A DNA stretch of 64,000 bases, from contig CM070559.1 in the NCBI GenBank assembly GCA_036346405.1, positions 42,039,518 to 42,103,517 of the forward strand, written 5' to 3'. This stretch comes from Phyllostachys edulis (Eukaryota; Streptophyta; Magnoliopsida; Poales; Poaceae). The stretch's first letter is position 1; each line of letters opens with the position of its first letter. Shown here one piece after another: positions 1-9,900 of the stretch. The position numbers and the translations under genes were made by a program. The notes below the pieces were generated by a model that was given only the letters and a program-made list of their open reading frames with translations, had not been told where the DNA came from and ran no database searches.

Positions 1-1438
1 TTGAAATCAACAATTGTTTTGAAAGAATTTCCAGAAATTTCAAATAACAACAATGATGCATCAAAAGTTTTAAATTATCCTCATTTTCATACATTTGAAA
101 TACAAACCATTGTTTGGGATGTTACACACAATTAACGCAAATTAACATCAATTAACGAAATTGACCGCAATTAACGACATAGACCGCAATTAACGACAAT
201 TAAGGAAATTGACCGCAAATAACAATAAACAATTAATACATAAATAACAGAAAAATAAAATAAAATAAAAAGGCTGACAGGGCTAGGGTTGGGCATCTCA
301 TGTGGTTCGAAACATTCTCGTTTGACATCTCAGGTGCCACTTCTTCCGGAGAGCTTTGAGATGGGGGATTTGATGGCTTATGAACCTTGACGTTTTTTTA
401 GCCACCTTATGCAGTTGAGATATCCTGCTTAAGTTCCAATTAGTAGTTTCAATCAAACCTAATAGGGCAAGATTAGAATCAATTTAATTCAACTAAAACA
501 CAATACAAATTGTCATATAACATTTGTCTAGATGAGAACCTACAAAGAACTGTTCAAATATTGCTGGTCATATTTTTGAGGCATCTGTCAAATAATATTC
601 ACTAATTAAAAAAATCATAAAATGGAGAAACAGGAATATCAAAGGATGCAACCATCTGATTACGAAGTTGTGGGCATCAGCAAGGATTTTATACCCTTTA
701 ATAAATATATAAATAACTAATAATGTCCCACCATAATCCACTTCTTTAGACCTGTAACCACAAAATTATTGCACATCTCAAAGCATTGTGTCTATTACAC
801 TAATTGTTACTAAGAACACAAAGCTGCCATTTGTGATAGCAGGACAAGTGCATTTTTGTTAACAGGACTAAATATCCACATTGATATTTTGTACCATTTG
901 GTAATAAAAAATCATTTATGTTCTCCACACACAACATTATATAACAAGACCACAACATGCATATAAAGGTTGCTGAGAAACATTTGCATCAACCTAATAT
1001 TTAGATTCTAGCTATTGTGTATTTCATGCACCCAAACATGCAATGAGACAACGAAAACAATAATAGTTCATACTTCATCACAAGAACAACTTAAACCTAA
1101 ATCAATATCAACTCCAAGGATGCTTCGACAATCAAATTTCGGCACTGCACAAGGTTTAGAAGTAAAAATGAGAAACTTTGCCGCTCATGAAATTTGAGTA
1201 ACGTCGAAAACATTCTACACTATATCAATCATTATGCAATTCAGACATCTATTAGTAAGAACAACAAAATGATATATATATATAATCTACTTAAAATTTA
1301 ACACATGATTGTCATAATACAATTCAGCAATTCAATGAACAACTAGATGATACCTATAATCTAATTAAAATTTAACAAATGGTTGTAAGAATACAATTAA
1401 TCAATTCAAAGAATAATGAGGCACAAGAACAAGAACAG
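1..1438. other. AT-rich intergenic DNA, no gene recognised
   Basis: No coding signal or transposon protein is visible in any frame. The only structure is a short degenerate repeat at about 131-226 built on ATTAACG and ATTGACCGCA words. The 60-codon open frame at 1015-1197 shows no familiar motif and is probably chance. Confidence 0.5.
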
Positions 1439-1479
1439 CTATTGACATTCAGTTCTTAGAATGCATCCATAGGGCGGCG

Positions 1480-2165
1480 ACACTGGAGGAGGACAAAGAA
1501 GGGGTGGCGGAGGAGGCCTGGGGAGGAGGAGGACGAAGAAGGGCAGGCAAGGCCCTGCACGGGAGGAGGAGGATGGTGGCGGCCAGGGAGGAGGAGGAGG
1601 ATGGAGAAGGGGCGGTGGTGGTAGGAGAAGGAGGGAGGAGGGAAGCAGTGCGGCGCTGGAGGAGGAGGGAGAAGGGGTGGCAGCGACGCGGGAGGAGGAG
1701 GGCGGCAACGCTAGGGGAGGGAGGAAGAGGGTGGCAGCGCTGGGGGAGGGAGGAGGGGCTGACGGGCTGCGAAGGAGGGAGGTTGCGCGGGCCGGTCAGA
1801 GGAGATAGGTGGCGTGGGCCTCCACGCTCATCGGGTCGGAGTCGGAGGAGGGAGGCGGCGCGGGCGGCCGCTCGTCGGGTCGGAAGAGGAGGAGGATGGC
1901 CCACATCCGGTCGGGGGCGCGACTGGACTCTCGGGGGCAGACGCGTGGGCGGACGTGGTGGCAGGTTCAGGCACCGCGCATGGGGAGGAGGAAGGGGGTG
2001 GGGCGGCGGCGTGGGAGAGAGGAGGATGGGGGCGGGGTGACGACGTGGGAGAGAGGAGGACGTGGGAGGGGCAGGAAGGGGCGGCATCGTGGGACAGAGG
2101 AGAAGGGAGGAGAATGCGGGCGGGTGGGGGTGCTAGGGCTAGGGTAAGGGCGGGGGAGGCTGGTG
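1480..2165. other. Purine-rich (GGA/GGC) GC block, non-coding
   Basis: The plus strand is a long run of GGAGGA- and GGCGG-type words, so several frames on both strands stay open (for example minus 1449-2087 and plus 1504-2040). Their translations are low-complexity Pro/Ser- or Gly/Arg-rich, with no domain. It resembles GC-rich 5' untranslated or promoter sequence of a grass gene or transposon. I call no gene here. Confidence 0.5.
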
Positions 2166-2287
2166 CGGTGGGGGGGGGGAGGCTACATGCAGAACGTGGG
2201 TTGTGGGAAGCTGTTCCGCGGTGGCTTCCGGCCTTCTCGCGTTATAGGCGGCTTCTGGCTTAATTCGGAAAAATCCAGTGTGAAAGG

Positions 2288-2371
2288 TCTCCTGTTTGGA
2301 ACGGCTTCTGGCTTTTTCAAGCAAAAAACTGAAGCCAAAACCAAAGCTGTTCCAAACAGGCCTGTTGTGAA
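2288..2371. repeat. Short foldback (MITE-like) hairpin
   Basis: The left arm CCTGTTTGGAACGGCTT pairs with a right arm ending TTCCAAACAGG, with an A-rich loop of roughly 20 bases. The end sequence CCTGTTTGG is of the kind seen on grass PIF/Harbinger and Tourist elements, and it resembles the terminus at 4060-4107. It may be a small foldback element or the eroded left end of the Harbinger relic to its right. No clear target duplication was identified. Confidence 0.45.
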
Positions 2372-3514
2372 GTTCAAGGTCTGCTGCTCCAAGCACTTGT
2401 ACACCCTTTGTGTCTTCGACTCTGAGAAAGCAAACAAGTTGAAGCAATCTCTCCCACCACGTTAGCATGCAGAGCTAATTTTATTTGACGTGATCTTATT
2501 TCTGTTTTGATATCTGAATTGTTCGTGCTAGGATAAACTTTGCTTGGAATGTTTGCTCTCGGTGCTAGTGGGCATGCTTGTGTCTGCCAATTGGCATAAT
2601 TTTTTCTATAATATTTCTTCATTGTGTTGATATTGCATTTCTAAGTTATATAGTGTTAGTCAAGTTTATGTCCCAGTGAAGATAAAATTTTGGTCTAAAG
2701 ATTATTAATGACTGGTTTTAGCTTCAAGCCATCTATCATACCATTTTGATGAATGGATGGCTTGCGGCTAAAACCATTATGTAGAATCGTCAATGATGGC
2801 CAATAATAGCTATGGGATCTGAGGGACAACTGTTCAATCTGAATACCTAATCCTTCATTCTCCTTGGTTTCTATTGGTGAACTGAGTGTGTTAGTTCATT
2901 TCCTGTTGAGTAGTTTTGGTTGTAATTTCTCAAGCTCAAGTAGAGCCGTAGAGGTGTCCCAACGAAGATAAAATTGTTGTACCATAGGTGAATGCTCAAT
3001 CATGTTTATTCCTTCTGATGTGTTGCTTGTGGTTAAAACTAGTTTGTAATTTTAAATTTGTCGGTGATGGGCAATAGTGAGATCTGAGGGATATTACCAT
3101 TTCAGACAAACAACACTGTCCATCATTTGTGTTTCTCTTGCTGTGTCTGGCCCTTAACAGTTTGCTTTTATTTTAAAATAGGTAGCCTATTTTAGTTGTC
3201 AATTCAGTTTTGATTACCCTCATTTGTTCCATTTGCTTTGAGATCTCTTTCATACATTATAAATTATGCATTTGACAACCTTACATCCATTGATCCAGGT
3301 TTGAGCGTCCAGATGTCTAAAGATACAAGCCAACATCTTAATGAAGTACCAAAGCTTCTTGTTAACAGAGCATGCTTTCCTGTGTTCTCTTGAAACTTTT
3401 GGATCCTAAGCAATTAGACTTGGCAGCTATGGATTTGTAGATCTTAACTTTGGGGGAAAATACCTTTTGCCACATTCTGGGATGCAGCTTTTCAGCTTAT
3501 TTCTTGTATGAACT

Positions 3515-3768
3515 GCGTGTTCTATTGAAAATGCCAAGTTATCATGAAGACAAGCAAAAAAAAAATTATCGTTGCAACAATGGTTTTGCATAATTTTATT
3601 CGAGATAGTGCTTTGTTTGATATAAATTTTGTTAGTGTAGAGAGGGATGAAGATTATGTGGATGGGGATATGTCGAACAATCTCAATGCATACGATGTTA
3701 CAATTGTTATGGATGATGTTGACATGACTGACCTTCATGACGCTATTGCAGCGATTTTGATAGCATGA
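3515..3768 (+). pseudogene. PIF/Harbinger transposase, C-terminal remnant
   Basis: The frame starting at 3544 carries IIVATMVLHNFIRDSALFD and then an acidic tail, the pattern of the C-terminal end of plant HARBI1/PIF-type DDE nucleases. Just upstream, about 3528-3560, the expected MPSYHEDKQKK stretch reads in a different frame across a run of A, which suggests a frameshift there. Catalytic residues further upstream are not recognisable, so this is a broken fragment. The intact protein cuts and pastes the parent transposon. The terminus at about 4060-4107 probably belongs to the same element. Confidence 0.7.
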
Positions 3769-4027
3769 CGATAGGATAGGCGAAAGATCACAACAACAAC
3801 GACATATATGTAATATTTTGTACGTAGTACTTGCCAATTATGAATTTATGAATGCATTGCGTTTAACGTTTAGATTTACATTTGTATATCACATGCAAAA
3901 AAATTCAAATCCACAAAAGTCTACGTTAAACGGCATCAAACAAGATATCATTTGCCTCAGATGTATTTTAGACATTTCTCAACTCAGAAGTTCCAGCCAG
4001 CCTACCTAAAAGCCATACAAATAAACA

Positions 4028-4107
4028 CCAAACCTCTCCAACTCAGCCGTTCAGCCTAGCCAAAAGCTGCTTTTCAGAAAAGCTGCAGCCGTGCCAAACA
4101 GGCCCTT
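4028..4107. mobile_element. Right end of the PIF/Harbinger-like element
   Basis: The sequence ends with GCCAAACAGGCCC followed directly by TTA. That fits a Harbinger/Tourist terminal inverted repeat (GGGCCTGTTTGGC on the other strand) plus the TTA target duplication typical of the superfamily. An internal AAAGCTGCTTTTCAGAAAAG block forms a small inverted repeat. The matching left terminus is not certain; the hairpin at 2288-2371 is the closest candidate. Confidence 0.5.
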
Positions 4108-4429
4108 AGTCCTGGAGATGGATGATGAAAATAGAAGCAACCGTTAGCTTCAATGATTTTATGGAGTTTTAATTTGACCAGGAAATCGGTTGGACCAACT
4201 GCAGTTCATAAATACGTTTCGAGAGTAGAATTCTCGGGTAACTACTGACTGTAGGTTTAATCTCTCTGGTGCAAAAGTAAACTTTGTGACATTGGGAGAG
4301 AATTCATTGCCAGAAAGTTTGGTTCATATCAAAAACATTATTCAACAGATGGTTCATATCTTAATCTTAACTAATAAAAGGAGTTTACCCATGCAGCGGA
4401 AGGATTGTCCTTTGCTAGACCATCTCATG

Positions 4430-5015
4430 GGCCGTCTTCAAGGAAGCGTTTCCTAACACCCACATTCCCTCGGGTCTTATGAATATCAAGATGCGGGAGT
4501 TCTACGAACTCCGGCAAGGGAGCATGATGGTGATGGAGTTCCTTCACCGCTTCAACTATCTCGCTCGCTATGCTGCGTCCGAGATACCAACCGAAGGAAG
4601 GAAGGTTGCTCTATTCGGAGAGCGCCTCAATGATGAGATGAAATGGTCACTCGCTGCCTATGACATCCCTAACTTCCAGACCTTGATCAACAAGAACATC
4701 CAGGTCGAGGATAGCACCCGAACGGTTGTGGAGAGCTGCAAGCGCAAGTGACTTGCGTAGAAATCAGCAAGCAGCGGCATGCCAAGACCGCGCGTTTGGC
4801 AACCATCAAACGCACGCCCTTCGGCACCACCACCTTCGAGGTTCCAAGCCCAAGGTCCCCGCCCTCAGCAAGTCGCAGTTCAGCAATATAATCGTGGAGG
4901 ATAGTCGTCTGATACACTAAACCGGGTAGCAGGCATCACCTGGTTCGGGTGCGAAAAATGCGAGCACTTTGTGAATGTGTGCCCGAAGAGAAAGTTTTCA
5001 GTGCCTCAACCTCCA
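4430..5015 (+). pseudogene. Ty3/gypsy gag fragment with degraded zinc knuckle
   Basis: The frame around 4479-4751 has the retrotransposon gag pattern (MREFYELRQGSMMVMEFLHR and FNYLARYA). The same frame reads upstream to about 4430. At 4945-5010 a partial knuckle (GCEKCEHFVNVC) remains in another frame, so the CCHC motif is broken and the ORF is shifted. In an intact element this capsid/nucleocapsid protein packages the RNA. It is the 5' part of the element continued by the protease at 5150, the linker at 5522 and the RT at 8904. Confidence 0.8.
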
Positions 5016-5149
5016 CCCCTTAGTGTCCAGCAGTGACCCCAAGGCCTCGCATGAGGTCAAGGAGGGCATAATCCCTCAAGCCGGCATAAGGCTTCAGACG
5101 TGGTCGTCTGAAACATACGACCGCTGAGGAGGTTGACGCATCGCCTGAC

Positions 5150-5464
5150 ATGGTGACAGGTGCTATGCTCATTCACTCCGCACCTATATTGGCGTTATTT
5201 GATTTTGGAGCTTCCCACTCATTCATATCTAAGAAATTTGCCATACAACAAAACATAAAGACTACACACCTAGAAACTAATATATTAGTCTATTCTCCCG
5301 GATCAGTCATGCGAACGAAACTTGGTTGTTTCGCAGTACGGATGGAAATTAATGGGATAAGATCCAAGGTGAATTTCATTACGATAGATACACCTGGGAT
5401 AGATGTAATACTTGGGATGGATTGGCTAGCCAAACACAAGGGAGTAATCAATTGCGTGAAATGA
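5150..5464 (+). pseudogene. Ty3/gypsy aspartic protease fragment
   Basis: The 104-residue frame carries ALFDFGASHSFIS and later VILGMDWLAKHKGVINC, the two landmarks of plant gypsy retropepsins. The active-site triad, normally D-S/T-G, reads D-F-G, so a key residue is replaced. The frame stops at 5464, while linker sequence resumes in another frame at 5522. The protease would process the gag-pol polyprotein; this copy should be inactive. Confidence 0.8.
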
Positions 5465-5521
5465 GCCATTTCTCTTGTCAACTCTAACGGAGAACGCGTT
5501 ACCTCCACACATGCCACTCCA

Positions 5522-5719
5522 TTGCAGCAACCCACGCTCAATTCTATCTCAATCCCAGAGCTTAGTCAAGTGCCCGTGGTATGTGAATATCCTGACTTGT
5601 TTTCGGATGAATTGCTGGGGATGCCGCAGAACCGTGACATGGAATTTGTCATCGATTTAATACTCGAGACAACACCTATGTCCAAGCAACCTTATTTAAA
5701 GGCATCCGATGAGTTGGCC
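5522..5719 (+). pseudogene. Gypsy protease-RT linker, cut by LTR insertion
   Basis: The frame VVCEYPDLFSDELLGMP is the conserved stretch that precedes reverse transcriptase in gypsy polyproteins, and MSKQPYLKASDELA leads into RT. It ends exactly at 5719, where a TG...CA sequence begins. The RT reading picks up at 8904, after the duplicated bases TGGCC, with MAELKQQLKEQLDKGFI. This continuity shows that 5720-8903 is an insertion. Confidence 0.8.
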
Positions 5720-8700
5720 TGTTGGACTCGGGAGTACACCCCAAATTCTCTATGTATTCTAAACTAGTATCAGTAAATAGATATGATAACATCCATAAAT
5801 CGCACAACTTTATTAATAAATATCAGAGTTTATTACAAAAAAGGCTTATGAGCCAACAAAAAAGAACACAGCGGAAGACGAAGAAGTAGTAGTGTCCAGC
5901 AAATCTGCCACAAGCAATTGACTGGGGAAGCGGCGTAGTCGTCGAGATCCACACCGGTAGCGAAGTCATTCTCCTCTGAACAATATTTTATTAAGCAAGG
6001 GTGAGCACAAAAATGTACTCCACAAGTTACACCCATAACAGAGTTAATGCATGCATGGATAGTATCAAAGGGGAAGGCTTATAGGGTTATTTGTGCAAAA
6101 ACAACATTTAACATTTTAAATACAATAGCTAAGCTCAAAAGCTCATTTTCTACAATATCTAGAATTGAGTTTTAACTGAATTAATAAAGCTAGTGTAGGC
6201 ACCAACCTAACACTAACCTAAACACGGGCACCAACTCGGGGCTTCAACCCACCATTTTTCTCATGGACATCAATCCATGACATAAACTGTTTTATAAAAC
6301 ATTTTGAAAACAAAATCAAAGCCTAATCCGCGAAAGGCTTTGCTCAGCATATCCATGACCGTGGACACAGCTATTTGAATAGATTGACATTCTGCAGAGG
6401 TTGTACAACTTTATCCACAAGGGATAATCAACTTTTAATATCCACTTTACACACTTCCGTAGGTGTACGACTAAGTGAATATCATAAGACCTTTACAATG
6501 CATCATCCAAAAGTAGTCATGCCCGCTAAGATTTCACGCCAAACGGAAGCCCCCCTTGCGCCATGTGGGTATTAAAAATAAGTCTTCATGACATCCACAA
6601 ATCAACATGGCACAACTAACAATGGAACTTTGCAAATTAATTAGCTAGGTCTGTCCCACTCCAGACTTGTGGTAGTACGAAAAGGCTCAATAATCTGAAG
6701 CTCGCAGACTGGTCCTTAATTGACTAGGTGACTTCCAATACAATCCCTGGGCTTCAATCATTCGCTAAATTGAGCCGTGCATAAACCTGCACCCACTAAC
6801 TATCCAATTCACCCAAGTCCAAATCAGTTTTATTTATTTTTCATGTCAAAACATTTTCTAAAATTTCTATGGTAAAAACAATACCATAGTCTCAATTTAA
6901 AATCTTGATTGGGTATTTTGATTAAATTCCCCAAATCAAAATTTTTGATCTAAGGCTTGACTAAGCATAATTTTTCAACATATTCTAGTCATGCTAATGT
7001 ACCAACCAAATTTTATATAAGGTGAAAAGGTATGATTATTTCAATGTCAAGATTGCCATACAAATGGAATTGGGAATAATTATAAATTTAAAACAAGAAT
7101 TTAAATTAACTTGAATATAAATAAGCATGCAGTAATAATTTAAAATAGAATTTAAATAATTTTAAATAATGGGATCAAACTTGATCAAAGGATGTAACTT
7201 GCCTTTCTCAATTAGTTGTTATCAAACAGCGTCGAAATCTGACTCTTTGAAGTCGTCGAAATCTATATGCGAAAACTAGCCAAATTCAAACAAAATTTAA
7301 ATAAAATTAAAATAAACTCCAAATCAATTAAATTTGGTTTAGATAGCTAGATCTTGAATTTAGAAATTTGAATCACTTGAATCAGAGCTTGAACGAAGGA
7401 GAACAAGCTCTCGAAAGATTGAAAATCACATGAAATGATGAAAATAGAATTTATGGAATTATTTTGCTAAAGGAAAAGAATTTACTGCGTCATGATAACG
7501 TCAAGAACTGATTTTAGGTTTTCCATCCAAATTAATTTTCTAAAGGAAAAGGAAATGGGTTTACGACAGGTGGGCCAAGGGCCATGGACCTGGTCCACGA
7601 AAATTTACACCAGTCCACGATGGACTGATTGCGTAGGTCAGTTGCATTGCCACGTATACATGACACGCGGGCTGCCACGTAGGTGGAGGGCGTGAGGTGG
7701 CGATGACGTGGCTTTCCATGTGGCAGCCACGTTGGCATAGAGGTGGCGGCACACACGGGGACGAAGGGTCTGATGAACGGCGGTGGCTTGGCCGATGGCA
7801 AGGGCATCATTGGAGAGAGGAGGTGATGGTGAGCATGATGATTACCTCGGCGAGGGTTGGGCGCGAGGGGAACGCCGGCGGCAAGGAAAGAAGCGGCAGC
7901 GCGGTGGTCCGGTGGTACTCCAGTGAGAAGGAGGTGGACACCGCGTAGAATGTGAAGCCGCGTTGCCAGTGGTGGGGTTAATGGCGGTGGGGCGTCGTCG
8001 ATGGCGCCATAATCGCCGAAAAAGAAGATTGCGGCCGACGAGCTTTACTTGCGGATTTCGACAGCGAGAGGTGAAGAGAGGGGCGATGAATTGAGGGAAT
8101 GAGATGAGGAGGAGGGGCGCACAAGGCTTCCTTTTATAGGAGCCGAGGAGCATCGGGCGCGCAGGGAAAGCGGCGATCGTTGAGGATTCCAGTGAAACGA
8201 CGTGCGAAGAGGAAGGGATGAGGGAGAAACAGGGGCGGCGGGATAAGAGGGAGGTGTTGTGCCTTGCCAAAAAAAGGGGGGAAAGCAGTGGGTGGCGGAG
8301 CTTTGGCTTGTGGCCATGTCGATTGCGCACGGGCCCTGGAGGTAGAAGAAGGGGAGGAGGAAGAAAAGAGAAGTGAGGCTGACACGTGGGCCCCACGGGA
8401 GGGGGGGGAGAGAGAGAGTGAGAGAGAGGCAGGATGGGCTGGGCCGGCGGGGAAAAGGGAATGGGCCAGGAATATGAAATTCAGCCCAAAGGCTGAATGA
8501 GGATTTTAAATCAGAAAATGCAACAAATTAAATATGCTTTTATAAAATAGCAAAAAGTGTTCAAAAATTCTAGAAAAATTAATAGAAATTCCTTGAATTA
8601 TTTCAAACTTAATAAAATTATTTCCAACTTAAAGTTGGATTTTATTTTTGCACATAAATTATTTTTAATTTCTATAAAATAGGAAAAACCTTTTAAATTC

Positions 8701-8903
8701 CCAAAAATTCAGAAAATTAATTAAAATGTTCTTTTCAACTTTAGATCCAATAAAAACCCAGAAAACTCAATAAATTTCAGTTTTGACTTTTAAAATTTAT
8801 GAAATTCAAGAAAAGCAATAAAACACTTTTAAATTTAAGGAAATCTAATAAAATAATAACTTTATTGATTTTTATTTTTGGTAATATAACTTGGGATGTT
8901 ACA
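5720..8903 (-). mobile_element. 3.2-kb solo LTR inserted in a gypsy pol gene
   Basis: The segment runs from TGTTGGACTC to GATGTTACA and is flanked by a perfect 5-bp duplication TGGCC (5715-5719 and 8904-8908). No gag, pol, primer-binding site or polypurine tract lies inside, so it looks like a solo LTR left by LTR-LTR recombination. It includes a GC-rich block at about 7560-8480 and an AT-rich block at 8500-8900. Bases 5720-6375 recur in inverted orientation at 9241-9900. The strand is inferred from the usual TGTAAC...CA polarity and from AATAAA signals near the opposite end. Open frames at 7500-8500 are GC-driven shadows. Confidence 0.88.
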
Positions 8904-9240
8904 TGGCCGAGTTGAAGCAACAACTCAAAGAGCAATTGGACAAGGGATTCATCTGTCCTAGCTTATCACTATGGGGAAGCCCCATGATGTTTGTAAAGAA
9001 GAAGGATGACAGTCTGCGGATGTGCGTTGACTATCGTTCTTTAAACGAAGTCATCATCAAGAACAAATATCCTCTCCTAAGGATTGATGACTTGTTTGAT
9101 CAAATGAATGGTGCTTGTGTCTTCTCCAAGATTGACCCAAGACTCGGATATTTCCAACTCAAGCTCGGACTGGAAGACATCCCAACGTCTGCATTTACCA
9201 CCCGTTACGGTCTGTACGAGTACACCGTAATGTCATTTGG
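8904..9240 (+). pseudogene. Ty3/gypsy reverse transcriptase N-terminal fragment
   Basis: The translation shows LDKGFICPSLSLWGSP, then FVKKKDDSLRMCVDYRSLNE, then VFSKIDPRLGYFQLKL and YGLYEYTVMSFG, which are RT motifs in order. The canonical continuation (LTNAPA-type) is missing: at 9241 the sequence changes to an LTR copy, so the YxDD catalytic motif, RNase H and integrase are absent. It is the downstream half of the element whose gag starts near 4430. FSKIDPRLG departs from the usual FSKIDLRSG. Confidence 0.85.
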
Positions 9241-9900
9241 ACATGCTGAGAAAAGCCTTTCGCGGATTAGACTTTGGTTTTGTTTTAAGAATAATTTGAC
9301 AAAAATGATTTCATGTATGTTTATTCCGTGTGGGAAATTTGGGCAGAAAGCCTGGTGTAAGGGAGGTTAGTCTTTTACCACTTGTGTATGAAAGTTTATC
9401 CTCCACTCAAGAAATGATGAATAAGAAATGAAATTTGATTTTAGATATAGACTAAACTGCTTTTGAACGTAGTATTGTATTTAAAATGTCAAATATTGCT
9501 TTTGCACAAATAACCCTATAAACCTTCATTCGATAATATCCATGCATGCATCAACTCTATTATGGGTGTAACTTGTGGAGTATATTTTTATGCTCACCCT
9601 TGCTTAAAAAATGTTGTTAAGAGAAGGACTTCACTACCGGTGTGGATCTCGACGACCAGGCCGCTACCCCAGTCGATTGCATGTGGAAGATTAGCTGGGG
9701 TCTACTACTTTTTCTTAGTCTTCCACTGTGTTCTTTATTGTTGGCTCGTAAGCCTTTCTTGTAATAAACTCTGATATTTATTAATAAAGTTGTGCAATTT
9801 ATGGATGTTACTATATTTGTTTACTATGTACACTAACTACTGTTCCAGAGACTAGTGTAGAATACACAGAGGATTTATGGGTGTTGCTCCTGGGTCCGAC
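9241..9900 (+). mobile_element. Partial LTR, inverted copy of 5720-6375
   Basis: Read in reverse complement, this stretch aligns with the first roughly 650 bases of the solo LTR at 5720. Shared words include CTTTCGCGGATTAG, GGGTGTAACTTGTGGAGTA and AATAAACTCTGATATTTATT. It ends at 9900 with CCGACA, the LTR terminus. The left side is cut inside the gypsy RT at 9241 and no matching target duplication is visible. Tandem AATAAA words near 9764-9785 suggest the LTR polyadenylation region. Confidence 0.78.

Noticed and set aside
1439..2263. Overlapping long ORFs on both strands in the GC-rich block
   Set aside because: All translate to low-complexity Pro/Ser or Gly/Arg peptides. They stay open because of composition, not coding.
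7697..8500. ORFs up to 184 codons in the middle of the 5720-8903 LTR
   Set aside because: They overlap on both strands, lack motifs, and lie inside a solo LTR.
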